This document shows positions 9,313 through 18,441 of a stretch of 64,000 bases of DNA, piece by piece. The notes beneath the pieces are model-generated. The model did not search any database. It was given only the letters and a program-made list of their open reading frames with translations, and was not told the DNA's origin. How positions within the stretch are numbered: position 1 is the first letter of the stretch; every line of letters begins with the position of its first letter. Location of the stretch: assembly GCA_905234195.1 (NCBI GenBank), contig CAJOFR010000001.1:202822-266821 (forward strand). The letters are read 5' to 3'. This DNA comes from an uncultured Selenomonadaceae bacterium (GTDB lineage: Bacteria > Bacillota > Negativicutes > Selenomonadales > Selenomonadaceae). Made by a program: the position numbers and the translations under genes.

Positions 9313-9678
9313 ATGTTGTTGGAGCTTCAATTTATTTCGGCTTCGTTGATTTTTTACGCTGTTTTTGCCTGCGCGATTCTCGGTGTGTCGATTATCGTGT
9401 ACATAAGCAATCGCAGTCCGACGAAGAATACAACCGTGCTTGACGATTTGGTTTTGGGCGAACGTCAGCAAAATAACAGGGGTTATACGAGCAACATTGA
9501 CAAGAGCAAATTTTTGGGCGCGATTGGCGTCTGCTCGACTGACTTGCGCCCCGCCGGAACGATTAATGTTGCGGGCGAACCGTTGGACGTCGTCACCGAA
9601 GGAAATTTCGTCAAGCAGGGCGATATCGTCAAAGTCATTAACGTTGACGGCTCCCGCGTCCTCGTACGACAAATTTAA
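9313..9678 (+). CDS. short NfeD-like OB-fold membrane protein
   Basis: A 121-residue protein with one N-terminal membrane helix (LIFYAVFACAILGVSIIVYI) and a C-terminal OB-fold like the NfeD C-domain, visible in LGAIGVCSTDLRPAGTINV and the ending VVTEGNFVKQGDIVKVINVDG plus VLVRQ. It lacks the ClpP-like protease domain of long NfeD proteins. It lies directly upstream of floA, the usual partner of such proteins, which supports the assignment. GAGAGGG at 9296-9302 serves as ribosome binding site. In other bacteria NfeD-like proteins act with flotillins in membrane microdomains. Confidence 0.8.
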   Translation: MLLELQFISASLIFYAVFACAILGVSIIVYISNRSPTKNTTVLDDLVLGERQQNNRGYTSNIDKSKFLGAIGVCSTDLRPAGTINVAGEPLDVVTEGNFVKQGDIVKVINVDGSRVLVRQI

Positions 9679-9764
9679 GGGGAAAGGGATTAGGGGAAAG
9701 CGGAAAAGGGATTAGGGAAAAGTTTTTTAATCTTGCTCCTTATCCCTTGCCCCTTGTCACTTAA
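9677..9764 (+). repeat. heptad-periodic inverted repeat (H2)
   Basis: The left arm runs in seven-base units (GGGGAAA, GGGATTA, GGGGAAA, GCGGAAA). The right arm has the pyrimidine counterpart (TTGCTCCTTATCCCTTGCCCC). It begins within the nfeD stop codon and ends just before the floA ribosome binding site. Confidence 0.7.
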
Positions 9765-9780
9765 AAAGGAGGTATTGATC

Positions 9781-10776
9781 ATGGATTTATTGATAGGCTC
9801 TGGTTTCTTTCTGATTGTAGCGGTAGTAATCGCAGCCGTGTTTTTGCATTTCGTGCCGATAGGTTTATGGATATCCGCGCTCGCCGCTGACGTTCACGTC
9901 GGAATTTTTACGCTTATCGGAATGAGAATGCGCCGCGTTCCCCCGTCGAAAATCGTCATGCCGCTCATAAAAGCAAATAAGGCAGGTCTTGACGTCAATG
10001 TTAATCAGTTGGAGGCGCATTACCTTGCCGGCGGCAACGTCGATAAAGTTGTTGACGCACTTATCGCCTCCCAGCGCGCGCAGATTGTTTTGCCGTTCGA
10101 GCGTTCGGCGGCGATTGACCTTGCCGGTCGTGACGTCCTCGAAGCCGTGCAAATGAGTGTCAACCCAAAAGTTATTGAAACTCCCGTCGTGTCTGCCGTC
10201 GCGAAAAATGGTATCGAACTCAAAATTAAAGCGCGCGTCACCGTTCGCGCAAATATCGACAGGCTCGTCGGCGGCGCGGGTGAACCCACGATTATTGCGC
10301 GCGTCGGTGAAGGTATAGTCACCACAGTCGGCAGCTCGGAAATGCACACGGACGTTTTGGAAAGCCCGGACGATATTTCTAAAACTGTTTTGGGTAAAGG
10401 TCTCGACGCCGGCACCGCTTTTGAAATTTTGTCGATTGATATTGCAGACGTCGACGTCGGCAGGAATATCGGCGCACAACTTCAGACTGACCAGGCGGAG
10501 GCAGATAAACGTATCGCGCAGGCTAAGGCAGAAGAACGCCGCGCAATGGCAGTCGCCCGCGAACAGGAAATGAAGGCGTACACGCAGGAAATGGAAGCGA
10601 AAGTCGTCGAGGCTCAGGCGGAAGTCCCTCACGCAATGGCAGAGGCCTTCAAAAAAGGAAATCTCGGCGTCATGGATTATTACAATATGATGAACGTGCA
10701 ATCTGATACCGAAATGAGGACGGCGATTAGCCGCGCGGGCACCGTCGCCAAAAATCAGGCGGTCGTGCAGAAATAA
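9781..10776 (+). CDS. floA: flotillin-like protein FloA
   Basis: A 331-residue SPFH/flotillin protein that organises functional membrane microdomains at the inner leaflet. It has a short N-terminal hydrophobic hairpin (residues about 5-45), the FloA-typical region [19 protein letters not shown], an SPFH domain and an Ala/Glu-rich helical region ([20 protein letters not shown]) before a conserved tail. ATG 9781 has AAGGAGG eight bases upstream; an in-frame upstream extension would only translate the heptad repeat. Length matches FloA of other Firmicutes. It forms a cassette with the short NfeD protein before it and a small membrane protein after it. Confidence 0.93.
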   Translation: MDLLIGSGFFLIVAVVIAAVFLHFVPIGLWISALAADVHVGIFTLIGMRMRRVPPSKIVMPLIKANKAGLDVNVNQLEAHYLAGGNVDKVVDALIASQRAQIVLPFERSAAIDLAGRDVLEAVQMSVNPKVIETPVVSAVAKNGIELKIKARVTVRANIDRLVGGAGEPTIIARVGEGIVTTVGSSEMHTDVLESPDDISKTVLGKGLDAGTAFEILSIDIADVDVGRNIGAQLQTDQAEADKRIAQAKAEERRAMAVAREQEMKAYTQEMEAKVVEAQAEVPHAMAEAFKKGNLGVMDYYNMMNVQSDTEMRTAISRAGTVAKNQAVVQK

Positions 10777-10788
10777 GGCGGGTTCGTC

Positions 10789-11163
10789 ATGGATATTTCG
10801 CTTATAATAATTTTGTGGGTGATTATCGCGATTTTTCAGGCGATTAACGAAAAAAAGAAGACTCCCCGTCCGCCGAATTTCCCGCCGCGTAATCCCGAAG
10901 GCAATATAGATTTTGAGATACCCACGCTCGCAAATGACCCCAACAGTTCGGCGGAAGTTCACGAGATAAATTTGGAAGAGCTTTATAACAGAAGAAAGTT
11001 TCACGCTCAAACCGAAAAAAATTTTGATTCGCCGGAAGTTAAACCTAAAATTAAAACTGCCACTCAACAAAAAAATTTCCCCGTCGATTTAAATCCGGCG
11101 TCGGCAATGAATGCAATTGTGCTCGGCGAAATTTTAGGTAAACCAAAATCTATGCGACACTAA
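10789..11163 (+). CDS. small single-pass membrane protein, function unknown
   Basis: A 124-residue protein with one N-terminal helix (ISLIIILWVIIAIFQAI) followed by a charged, proline-rich and probably disordered tail (KKKTPRPPNFPPRNPEGN). The C-terminal LNPASAMNAIVLGEILGKPK segment looks like a short conserved helix. It starts 12 bases after floA, so it is likely co-transcribed with it. A role with the flotillin is inference from position only. Confidence 0.65.
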   Translation: MDISLIIILWVIIAIFQAINEKKKTPRPPNFPPRNPEGNIDFEIPTLANDPNSSAEVHEINLEELYNRRKFHAQTEKNFDSPEVKPKIKTATQQKNFPVDLNPASAMNAIVLGEILGKPKSMRH

Positions 11164-11233
11164 AAAATTTTTAGGGCTCGTCGAAAAATTTTCGGCGCGT
11201 CCATTTTTTTTGTAATCGAACGGAGGAATTATC

Positions 11234-11953
11234 TTGATCGAAATTAAAAATCTGAAAAAATCTTTTGGAGACCTGCACGTTTTGAAAGGAATTAATTTGA
11301 GCATTGACGAGCGCGAAGTCGTCGTGATTATCGGTCCTTCGGGCAGCGGCAAGTCGACGCTCCTGCGCTGTATAAATTTTCTCGAAGTTCCTACCGGCGG
11401 CACAATCGAAGTCGACGGGATACCTATGGACAGCGAGGAAAATATTAACAAAGTTCGCGAGGAAGTCGGCATGGTTTTTCAGCGGTTCAATCTTTTTCCG
11501 CACATGACCGTTTTGGATAACATTACCCTTGCGCCGATGAAAGTTCGCAAAATCGAAAAGGAGCGCGCCGAAATTACCGCGCAGGAACTTTTGGACAGAG
11601 TTGGGCTCGGCGATAAGGCGGAGGCTTTTCCCAATCAACTTTCCGGCGGACAACAACAGCGCGTTGCAATCGCGCGGGCACTGGCAATGCAACCAAAAGT
11701 TATGCTCTTCGACGAGCCGACAAGTGCGCTGGATCCCGAAATGGTCGGCGAAGTTCTTGACGTCATGAAAAAATTAGCGGAAAGCGGCATGACAATGGTT
11801 ATCGTTACTCACGAAATGGGTTTCGCCCGCGAAGTGGGGACGCGCCTGCTTTTCGTCGACGGCGGATTTATTGTCGAAGAGGGAATCCCAAAAGAAGTTT
11901 TTGAGAATCCGAAGGAGGAGCGCACGAAAATTTTCCTCTCAAAAATTTTGTGA
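11234..11953 (+). CDS. polar amino acid ABC transporter ATP-binding protein (GlnQ-like)
   Basis: A 239-residue ATPase of the PAAT amino-acid uptake family. Walker A is GPSGSGKST, the signature is [19 protein letters not shown], Walker B is [19 protein letters not shown] and the H-loop is [12 protein letters not shown], all typical of GlnQ/HisP. Translation starts at TTG 11234, seven bases after GGAGG. No permease or binding-protein gene is adjacent, so it is an orphan here. Its last 15 bases overlap the end of the convergent PHP gene, and no terminator separates the two. The transported amino acid cannot be inferred. Confidence 0.88.
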   Translation: MIEIKNLKKSFGDLHVLKGINLSIDEREVVVIIGPSGSGKSTLLRCINFLEVPTGGTIEVDGIPMDSEENINKVREEVGMVFQRFNLFPHMTVLDNITLAPMKVRKIEKERAEITAQELLDRVGLGDKAEAFPNQLSGGQQQRVAIARALAMQPKVMLFDEPTSALDPEMVGEVLDVMKKLAESGMTMVIVTHEMGFAREVGTRLLFVDGGFIVEEGIPKEVFENPKEERTKIFLSKIL

Positions 11954-12712
11954 CGTAATCATTTTTCTTTCGCGGAAAGTCACCGGAATTAAATCGAGTT
12001 CCTTCGCGAAATTAATCGCCGCGTCAAAATTCGCGCCGACAGCCTCGGCGCGGTGAGCATCTGAACCAATCGTGATAAAACGCCCGCCAAAATTTTTGTA
12101 GCTCCGGTAAATCGGAACGAGTTCTTTCAGCGCGCGGACTTTGTCGAGGCGGCGCGTGTTCAGCTCCAAAATTTTTTTGCGCTCAACGATAATTTTCAAG
12201 ACCTTGTCAATTTCCGGCTTGAAAGTTTTGTAATCAATTTCGGGATCGTCGTAGGGCGCGGCGCGGCAAATGTAGTCGATGTGTCCGAGTACGTCAAAAT
12301 CTTCGACGGCGGTTTCTTCAGCCATCGCGGCAAAATATTTTCGGTAAGCGGTCGCCTTGTCCTTGCCGACGTAAAAATCGGGGAGGTAAATATCAAAATC
12401 GTCGACAACATGAATTGAGCCGATAATCATATCGAAATTGACGCGCCCGATAAAATTTTCGTTCGCCGCGCGCGCAGATTTTCTAAGACCGATTTCCGCG
12501 CCGAGAAAAATTTTTTCGCTACGAAAATTTTTGTACTCGTCCATATATTTTTCGGGGTCGAAGGTAAAATCAATTTCGCCCGGCAAATCATAATCGAAGT
12601 GTTCGGTAAAAACCACGCCGAGATTTAAACTTTCGGCTTTGGCAATCGCGTCCGCCGCCGTCATTTTTGAATCGGCGGAAAATTTTGTGTGCGTGTGACA
12701 ATCAAAAATCAT
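11939..12712 (-). CDS. PHP-family histidinol-phosphatase
   Basis: A 257-residue metal-dependent phosphoesterase of the PHP (HisJ/HisK) family, expected to dephosphorylate L-histidinol phosphate, the step before HisD. Visible metal ligands are [12 protein letters not shown] near the start, [29 protein letters not shown] and the C-terminal GSDAHR. ATG 12712 follows a GGAGGGG site; a longer in-frame start at 12745 lacks one. It is divergent from hisD, supporting a histidine-pathway role, although the related trehalose or polymerase PHP phosphatases cannot be excluded. Confidence 0.8.
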   Translation of the reverse strand: MIFDCHTHTKFSADSKMTAADAIAKAESLNLGVVFTEHFDYDLPGEIDFTFDPEKYMDEYKNFRSEKIFLGAEIGLRKSARAANENFIGRVNFDMIIGSIHVVDDFDIYLPDFYVGKDKATAYRKYFAAMAEETAVEDFDVLGHIDYICRAAPYDDPEIDYKTFKPEIDKVLKIIVERKKILELNTRRLDKVRALKELVPIYRSYKNFGGRFITIGSDAHRAEAVGANFDAAINFAKELDLIPVTFRERKMITSQNF

Positions 12713-12763
12713 CTTATCCCCTCCACAAATTCTCATCTCGTTCAAAGTTTAATTACAGTGGCG

Positions 12764-12793
12764 TTGATTGTCAACGGGAAAAAATGTTATAAT
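12764..12793 (+). promoter_or_regulatory. promoter of hisD
   Basis: TTGATT (12764-12769) and TATAAT (12788-12793) with an 18-bp spacer, about 28 bases before the hisD start codon. Confidence 0.65.
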
Positions 12794-12820
12794 CGGAAAA
12801 AAATTTGGGGAGATATTTTA

Positions 12821-14161
12821 ATGAGGATTTTAAAAAGTTCGGAAGTCGGGCGCGGCGAAATCGAAAGGGCTTTGGCGAAAAAACCTTTCGACGAAATTCA
12901 GTTGCCGCAAAAAATTCGTGACTTCAACAAAAAAATTTTCGGCGCGGACTTGACGGCGTCGGAGATTGTCCGGAAAATTGTCAGCGACGTCAGAAAATTT
13001 GGTGACGCGGCGATTATTGACTACACGAAAAAATTTGACGGCGTGGAAATTCGCGCGGAAGATTTTTTGGTCAGCGAAGAGGAATTTTCTGCTGCCGAAA
13101 CTCAAGCCGATTCAAAAGTTGTTGATTCGCTGAAGAGAGCCGCCGAAAATATCCGCAGTTATCACGCCGAACAGCTGCCGAAGTCGTGGATAACTTTTCG
13201 CGGAGAAAATTCCGTGCTCGGTCAATCGATTATCCCGCTTGAGCGCGTCGGGGTTTATGTGCCTGGCGGGACGGCGGCGTATCCTTCCAGCGTCTTGATG
13301 AATGTTATTCCCGCGAAGGTGGCGGGCGTCGGCGAAATTATTATGTGCGTTCCCGCGAAGGGCGGCAAAATTAATCCGTACGTTTTGGTTGCGGCGAAAC
13401 TTGCCGGCGCGGATAAAATTTTCAAAATCGGCGGCGCGCAGGCTGTCGCGGCAATGGCTTTCGGCACGGAAACAATTCCCCGCGTAAATAAAATCACCGG
13501 GCCCGGAAATATTTTCGTCACGCTTGCCAAAAAAGAAGTCTTCGGGCATTGTGATATTGATATGCTTGCAGGGCCGAGCGAAATTTTTATTGTGGCTGAC
13601 GAATTTGCCAACCCGATTTTCGCCGCCGCCGATATGTTGAGCCAAGCCGAACATGACCCGCTTGCCTGTAGTATCGTCGTGACGACAGACGAAGAGCTTG
13701 CCGAAAAAATTTCCGCCGAAGTTCAGACGCAACTCGAAAAACTTCCGCGCAGGGAAATTGCCGCCGCGTCGATTGAAAATAACGGCTTGATTATTGTTGC
13801 GGAAAATTTGAACGAGGCGATTAACTTCGCGAATATTTCTGCGCCGGAGCACCTCGAACTTTTGGTGAGCGCGCCGCTGAATCTCCTGCCGAAAATAAAA
13901 AATGCCGGCGCGGTATTTTTGGGCGCGTATTCCCCCGAACCGCTCGGCGATTATTTTGCCGGTCCCAATCACGTCTTGCCGACGGGGGGCACGGCGAAAT
14001 TTTATTCTGTTCTCAATGTCGAAACTTTTCTGAAGCGCACGAGTCTTATTTCTTACACGCGCGATGACCTTTTGAAATCCGCCGCCGATATAGTCAGGCT
14101 TGCGGAGGCGGAAGGGCTTGACGCGCACGCGACCGCTATAGTGATAAGGGATAAGGGGTAA
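12821..14161 (+). CDS. hisD: histidinol dehydrogenase
   Basis: A 446-residue zinc enzyme that oxidises histidinol to histidine in two NAD-dependent steps. Family signatures are [18 protein letters not shown], then [36 protein letters not shown] and [19 protein letters not shown] 12821 follows GGGGAG and its own promoter; the upstream extension overlaps the promoter and is not used. The final residues (VIRDKG) and the stop codon are read from a heptad repeat instead of a normal HisD ending. Other his genes are absent apart from the divergent phosphatase. Confidence 0.95.
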   Translation: MRILKSSEVGRGEIERALAKKPFDEIQLPQKIRDFNKKIFGADLTASEIVRKIVSDVRKFGDAAIIDYTKKFDGVEIRAEDFLVSEEEFSAAETQADSKVVDSLKRAAENIRSYHAEQLPKSWITFRGENSVLGQSIIPLERVGVYVPGGTAAYPSSVLMNVIPAKVAGVGEIIMCVPAKGGKINPYVLVAAKLAGADKIFKIGGAQAVAAMAFGTETIPRVNKITGPGNIFVTLAKKEVFGHCDIDMLAGPSEIFIVADEFANPIFAAADMLSQAEHDPLACSIVVTTDEELAEKISAEVQTQLEKLPRREIAAASIENNGLIIVAENLNEAINFANISAPEHLELLVSAPLNLLPKIKNAGAVFLGAYSPEPLGDYFAGPNHVLPTGGTAKFYSVLNVETFLKRTSLISYTRDDLLKSAADIVRLAEAEGLDAHATAIVIRDKG

Positions 14162-14201
14162 GATTTTCTTTTCTCTTAAAACTTTCCCGTTTCCCCTTAA
14201 T
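14138..14201 (+). repeat. heptad-periodic inverted repeat (H3), overlapping the hisD end
   Basis: Units GTGATAAGGGATAAGGGGTAA lead into an A/T-rich loop and a pyrimidine arm (ACTTTCCCGTTTCCCCTTAA). The left arm is inside hisD and supplies its stop; the right arm reaches the convergent reductase stop. It may also serve as a bidirectional terminator. Confidence 0.65.
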
Positions 14202-15315
14202 TAAAAGTATTGTGGACGCGGACAAGCTCCTTGCGAATCTGAATGTGTTGCGGGCAAACTCTTTCGCACGCGCCGCATTTTATGCAAGCCCCTGCAGGAT
14301 TTTTCCCGTGCCCGCCGACGAGCCAACTTTCCTCGTGTTTCGCCGCCTTCAGATCTCCGTAAAGCGTGAAAATATTCATCGCCGTGAACGAGCCGGAAAT
14401 TCCGATGTTTTGCGGACAAACTTTCGCGCAGTAGTTGCAAGTGGTGCAGGGGATAATCGGAATGCTCGCCAAAACTTCCCGCGCCTCGTCAACTGTCTTG
14501 CGCTCGGCATCGTCAAGCGGGCGGAAATTTTCCATGTAGGAAGTATTATTTTCCATTTGCTCAAGGTTGCTCATGCCCGAAAGGACAGTTATCACGCCGT
14601 CGAGGCTCGCGGCAAAACGAATAGCCCACGACGCAAGCGACGCATCGGGATTTGCCTTCTTGAAAACTTCGGCAACTTGTTCCGGCGGATTGGCGAGCAA
14701 CCCACCTTTGACGGGCTCCATTATCACGACGGGCTTGCCGTGCTTGCGGGCGACTTCGTAGACGCCGCGCGACTGAATGGCAGGATTTTCCCAATCGGCG
14801 TAATTAATTTGCAGCTGGACGAATTCAGCTTCGGGGTGTTTGTTCAAAATCTCGTCAAGCTCTTCCGGCGTGGAGTGGAAAGAAAATCCGACGTGCTTAA
14901 TTTTTCCGAGCCGCTTTTGTTCCGCGACGAAATTCCACATGTCGAAGTCCTCAAAAAATTTCGTGCGGTGCAAACCGAGATTGTGCAACAGATAAAAATC
15001 GAAATAGCCCGCGCCCGTTTGTTTCAAGGAAGTTTCAAACTGCGCGATAGCATCTTCACGGGTTTTGCAATTAATCCACGCGGCGTTCTTCGTGGCAAGC
15101 TGAAATTTTTCGCGCGGGTAGCGTTCGACGAGTGCTTGACGAATCGCATCTTCACTGCCGGGATAAGCCCACGCCGTGTCAAAATAAGTGAAGCCCTTTG
15201 CCAAAAACATGTCGACCATTTTCTTGACGTGCTCAATGTCAATTTTTTCGTCGACTTTCGGCAGACGCATGAGACCAAAGCCCAGCTTTTTTATATTTTC
15301 TCCCAAATACGACAC
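14197..15315 (-). CDS. aldo/keto reductase with C-terminal 4Fe-4S domain
   Basis: A 372-residue NAD(P)H-dependent oxidoreductase. Residues 1-260 form an aldo/keto reductase barrel (LGFGLMRLP, then YFDTAWAYPGSEDAIRQAL and DFYLLHNLG). The C-terminus has two ferredoxin-like clusters, CTTCNYCAKVCPQ and CIKCGACERVCPQ, as in the Fe-S reductase subgroup common in anaerobes. GTG 15315 is preceded by AGGAGGG. It is convergent with hisD, the two being separated only by the heptad repeat, and has its own promoter. The substrate is unknown. Confidence 0.88.
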   Translation of the reverse strand: MSYLGENIKKLGFGLMRLPKVDEKIDIEHVKKMVDMFLAKGFTYFDTAWAYPGSEDAIRQALVERYPREKFQLATKNAAWINCKTREDAIAQFETSLKQTGAGYFDFYLLHNLGLHRTKFFEDFDMWNFVAEQKRLGKIKHVGFSFHSTPEELDEILNKHPEAEFVQLQINYADWENPAIQSRGVYEVARKHGKPVVIMEPVKGGLLANPPEQVAEVFKKANPDASLASWAIRFAASLDGVITVLSGMSNLEQMENNTSYMENFRPLDDAERKTVDEAREVLASIPIIPCTTCNYCAKVCPQNIGISGSFTAMNIFTLYGDLKAAKHEESWLVGGHGKNPAGACIKCGACERVCPQHIQIRKELVRVHNTFN

Positions 15316-15345
15316 ACCTAAACCCTCCTAAAAGTTTATGGCTTA

Positions 15346-15374
15346 ATTATAATCGTTGGGGAATATTTTTTCAA
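15346..15374 (-). promoter_or_regulatory. promoter of the aldo/keto reductase
   Basis: On the minus strand TTGAAA (15374-15369) and TATAAT (15351-15346) are 17 bp apart, about 30 bases upstream of the GTG start. Confidence 0.6.
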
Positions 15375-15410
15375 ACTTGTTACTAAAATTTTTACCGGAG
15401 GTCGATTGAC

Positions 15411-16214
15411 TTGATTAAAATTATTTTTTCGGACATGGACGGGACTTTGCTGACGAGCGAAAACAAATTGCCCGAAGGTTTCGACGAGACGATGGCTGAA
15501 CTCAAAAAGCGCGGCGTGATTTTTGCTCCGGCAAGCGGGCGGCAATATTTTTCCCTGCTGAAGAGTTTTGAAAAGTACGTCGACGAATTTTTGTTTCTTG
15601 CGGAAAACGGCACGATTGTCATGCATAGGGAGATAGAAATTTTTTCCTGCCCGCTGGATCCCGCCGCCGTCGAAAAAGTTTTGGAAGACACAGAGCCGCT
15701 TGAAAATATTCTTCGCGTGTGGTGCGGCAAAAAAGATGCGTATATGCGCCGCGAACACAACACGCCCGAATTTCAGGCGGAGTTGGGAAAATATTACACG
15801 CATAACGAAGTTGTTGACAGCTGGCAGGAAATTGACGACACGCCGATTAAAGTTTCCTTCTATGACGCGACGGGGCACGCTAAGGAAAATATTTATGACA
15901 AGCTCGGACAATTTTACGACTCGTTGCAGGTTGTTTTGAGTTCGGATTTTTGGGTTGATATTATGTCGCCCGGAATTAACAAGGGTGAGGCGGTGAAAAA
16001 TGTTCAGCGGATTTTGAACATTAAGCCCGAAGAGTGCGCGGCGTTCGGTGATTACATGAACGATTACGAAATGATTCAGGCGGTCGGCTACGGTTTTGCA
16101 ATGGCGAACGCTCATCCCGACTTGAAAAAAGTTGCGAAGTTCGAGACTTTGAGCAATGACGAGCGCGGCGTTCTTGTCGGGATAAAAAAATTGATTGACG
16201 AGGGTTTAATTTGA
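15411..16214 (+). CDS. Cof-type HAD-superfamily phosphatase
   Basis: A 267-residue HAD hydrolase of the Cof/YbiV class, probably acting on small phosphorylated sugars or cofactors. Motif I is FSDMDGTLLTSEN, motif II lies in FAPASGRQY, a Lys follows in NKGEAVKNVQRIL, and motif III/IV is FGDYMNDYEMIQAVGYGFAMANA. Translation starts at TTG 15411, eight bases after GGAGGT. The stop overlaps the ispD ATG by one base, so the two are translationally coupled, but a functional link to isoprenoid synthesis is not implied. Confidence 0.87.
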   Translation: MIKIIFSDMDGTLLTSENKLPEGFDETMAELKKRGVIFAPASGRQYFSLLKSFEKYVDEFLFLAENGTIVMHREIEIFSCPLDPAAVEKVLEDTEPLENILRVWCGKKDAYMRREHNTPEFQAELGKYYTHNEVVDSWQEIDDTPIKVSFYDATGHAKENIYDKLGQFYDSLQVVLSSDFWVDIMSPGINKGEAVKNVQRILNIKPEECAAFGDYMNDYEMIQAVGYGFAMANAHPDLKKVAKFETLSNDERGVLVGIKKLIDEGLI

Positions 16215-16891
16215 TGGTGACGGTAATTTTTCCGGCGGCGGGCGCGAGCAGGCGAATGGGTTGCGGAAAAAATAAAATCTTCCTGGAAATTGCGGGGGAG
16301 CCGGTTTTAATTCGGACGCTGAAAATTTTTTCGCAGGTCGAGCGCGTAAAAAAATTAATTGTCGTCGTTGGCGCGGACGAAGTGGAAATTGTCGAGGAAC
16401 TTTTAAAATCGACACCGAACTTGAAATCGTGGCAGGTGACAATCGGCGGCAGTGAACGACAATATTCCATAGCGAACGGCTTAAAATTTGTGCCCGCGAC
16501 TTCCGAAATAATTCTGGTGCACGACGCGGCGCGCCCACTCGTCAGCGTGCAGACAATCGACGCGGTTATCGACGCGGCGGAAAAATTCGGCGGGGCTATC
16601 GCGGCTGTTCCCGAAAAAAATACGATTAAGGTTATCGACGCGGAAGGATTCGTCAAAAATACGCCGCCGCGCTCCAATCTCGTCGAAGTTCAGACGCCGC
16701 AGGGTTTTCGCAGGGAAATTTTGTTTCGCGCTTATTCGCAGGCGGAGACCGATAATTTTTTGGGCACGGACGACGCGAGCCTTGTTGAGAGAATCGGCGC
16801 GCAGATTAAAGTTATTCGGAGCGACTACCGCAACATAAAAATCACGACGCCCGAAGATATTGACATTGCCGAAAGTTTTTTGAGGAGTTGA
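16214..16891 (+). CDS. ispD: 2-C-methyl-D-erythritol 4-phosphate cytidylyltransferase
   Basis: A 225-residue enzyme of the MEP isoprenoid pathway that joins CTP to MEP. The nucleotide-binding start FPAAGASRRMGCGKNKIFLE is canonical; IGGSERQYSIANGL, VHDAARPLV, the AAVPEKNTIKVID segment and TTPEDIDIAESFL also match the family. It overlaps the upstream HAD gene by one base (TGATG). It is followed six bases later by ispF, the common bacterial order; ispE is not in the window. Confidence 0.95.
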   Translation: MVTVIFPAAGASRRMGCGKNKIFLEIAGEPVLIRTLKIFSQVERVKKLIVVVGADEVEIVEELLKSTPNLKSWQVTIGGSERQYSIANGLKFVPATSEIILVHDAARPLVSVQTIDAVIDAAEKFGGAIAAVPEKNTIKVIDAEGFVKNTPPRSNLVEVQTPQGFRREILFRAYSQAETDNFLGTDDASLVERIGAQIKVIRSDYRNIKITTPEDIDIAESFLRS

Positions 16892-16897
16892 ATTTTT

Positions 16898-17371
16898 ATG
16901 ACGCGCTTTGGTATCGGCTACGACGTGCACCGCCTTGTTCCGAACAGGAAATTAATTTTGGGCGGCGTCGAAATTAATCACGCGCTGGGGCTTGACGGAC
17001 ATTCGGACGCAGATGTTTTGATTCACGCGATTATTGACGCGCTTTTGGGGGCGGCGGCTCTCGGCGACATTGGTCAACATTTTCCGGACACCGACGAAAA
17101 ATTTAAAGACGCCGACAGCGGCAGACTCCTTGCCGAAGTTCACGAGCTCTTGAAGGCGAAAGGTTATTCGATTGGAAATATTGATTCGGTTGTCGTCGCG
17201 CAGAAACCGAAACTCGCGCCGCACATTTTGAAAATCCGGACGCGCCTTGCTGAAATTTTGCAGATTGATTTGGATTTTATCAGCGTCAAGGCGAAAACCG
17301 AAGAGGGGCTTGGATTCACGGGCAACGAGCAGGGAATTTCCGCTTACGCCATTGTAGGGATTAGTGGATAG
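16898..17371 (+). CDS. ispF: 2-C-methyl-D-erythritol 2,4-cyclodiphosphate synthase
   Basis: A 157-residue trimeric zinc enzyme of the MEP pathway that cyclises CDP-ME 2-phosphate. The metal and active-site segments [37 protein letters not shown] (read in two parts) and HFPDTD are intact, and the C-terminal [12 protein letters not shown] loop is present. Length is normal. It forms a tight pair with ispD. A heptad repeat begins at the stop codon. Confidence 0.96.
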   Translation: MTRFGIGYDVHRLVPNRKLILGGVEINHALGLDGHSDADVLIHAIIDALLGAAALGDIGQHFPDTDEKFKDADSGRLLAEVHELLKAKGYSIGNIDSVVVAQKPKLAPHILKIRTRLAEILQIDLDFISVKAKTEEGLGFTGNEQGISAYAIVGISG

Positions 17372-17450
17372 TTTTTAGGGGCAAGTGGTAAGCGGCAAGC
17401 GAAAAGACACCAAAACTTATCCCTTTCCACTTGTCCCCAGACGCTGGAAC
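17366..17450 (+). repeat. heptad-periodic inverted repeat (H4)
   Basis: Units AGGGGCA, AGTGGTA, AGCGGCA on the left are mirrored by TTATCCCTTTCCACTTGTCCCC on the right. It fills the ispF-cysE gap and ends just before the G-rich ribosome binding site of cysE. Confidence 0.7.
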
Positions 17451-17462
17451 GGGGGGTTTTAG

Positions 17463-18293
17463 ATGAAATTTTTTGCGCGTATAAGGAAAGATATACGCGT
17501 CATTTTTGAGCGCGACCCCGCCGCGAAGAGCACGCTCGAAGTGATTCTTTGCTATTCGGGGTTGCACGCGATTTGGTTGCACAGAATTTCCCACGCGCTT
17601 TTTGAACGCGGCTGGATTGTTTCTGCGCGCCTCGTGTCGAATTTTTGCAGGTTTTTGACGGGGATTGAGATTCACCCCGGCGCGAAAATCGGCGACGGAC
17701 TTTTTATAGATCACGGCACGGGAATTGTTATAGGCGAGACTGCGGAGCTTGGCAAGAACGTCACACTTTATCAGGGCGTCACGCTGGGCGGCACCGGCAA
17801 GGAAAAGGGCAAGCGTCATCCGACAATCGGCAACAACGTCGTCATAGCGACCGGCGCAAAAGTTCTCGGCTCTTTTAAAGTCGGTGACCATGCGAAAATC
17901 GGCGCGGGCAGTGTCGTTTTAAAGGAAGTCCCTCCACACGCGACGGTTGTCGGGATTCCCGGGCGCGTCGTGGTTTTGCACGGCAAGCGCATTCATAACG
18001 AGGAGGAATATAAAAAAGTTTGGCTGGAACACTGCGCGAAACGTGGCATGAATGTCAACGACCCGGCAGTACACGCGGAAATTTGCGACGAGATTGACGT
18101 CGACCTTGACCACGATATTTTGCCCGACCCCGAACGCGAAATGATTGAGGTTGCTCTTCGACAAATTCAGCGGCTGGAAGAAAAAGTCAATCGTCTTGAG
18201 GCGGAGCTTGCGGCGGCGCGTGAAGAAATTTCCGACGGCGCGTTAAGGACTTCCGAACTTGAAGTTGTTTTAGGCGAAGAAAAAAACGAGTGA
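17463..18293 (+). CDS. cysE: serine O-acetyltransferase
   Basis: A 276-residue hexapeptide-repeat acetyltransferase that makes O-acetylserine for cysteine synthesis. The left-handed beta-helix with [26 protein letters not shown] and [19 protein letters not shown] is typical. Compared with short Firmicute CysE (about 220 residues) it carries a C-terminal extension of some 50-60 residues ending in a Glu-rich coiled coil ([20 protein letters not shown]). A GGGGGG site precedes the ATG. The stop codon touches the start of a multi-hairpin repeat. Confidence 0.93.
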   Translation: MKFFARIRKDIRVIFERDPAAKSTLEVILCYSGLHAIWLHRISHALFERGWIVSARLVSNFCRFLTGIEIHPGAKIGDGLFIDHGTGIVIGETAELGKNVTLYQGVTLGGTGKEKGKRHPTIGNNVVIATGAKVLGSFKVGDHAKIGAGSVVLKEVPPHATVVGIPGRVVVLHGKRIHNEEEYKKVWLEHCAKRGMNVNDPAVHAEICDEIDVDLDHDILPDPEREMIEVALRQIQRLEEKVNRLEAELAAAREEISDGALRTSELEVVLGEEKNE

Positions 18294-18405
18294 GGGGCCG
18301 CACAAGGACGTGCGGCCGCCCGCATTTGGTCGCGTGACGCGACCTCTGCGGGCAGTTTTCTTTTGCTTCTTTTCTTTTGCGCCAAAAGAAAAGAAGATGC
18401 TAAAT
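18294..18405 (+). repeat. multi-hairpin dispersed repeat, subfamily A copy 1
   Basis: It contains three palindromes in order: GCCGCAC/GTGCGGC, then GCCCGC/GCGGGC enclosing an inner GTCGCG/CGCGAC, then a 14-bp perfect arm CTTCTTTTCTTTTG/CAAAAGAAAAGAAG with a CGC loop. It is nearly identical to 42420-42527. The GC hairpin followed by a T-rich run could terminate cysE transcription. Confidence 0.85.
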
Positions 18406-18441
18406 TTGAAATAAAAAAATTTATAAGAAGGAGAATTATTC

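Noticed and set aside
9865..11070. A 401-codon minus-strand open frame opposite floA
   Set aside because: floA is unmistakable on the plus strand, and the antisense product has biased Arg/His/Phe composition.
14212..15321. A 369-codon plus-strand open frame opposite the Fe-S aldo/keto reductase
   Set aside because: The minus-strand protein has all expected motifs; the antisense translation is Arg/Phe-rich with no recognisable domain.
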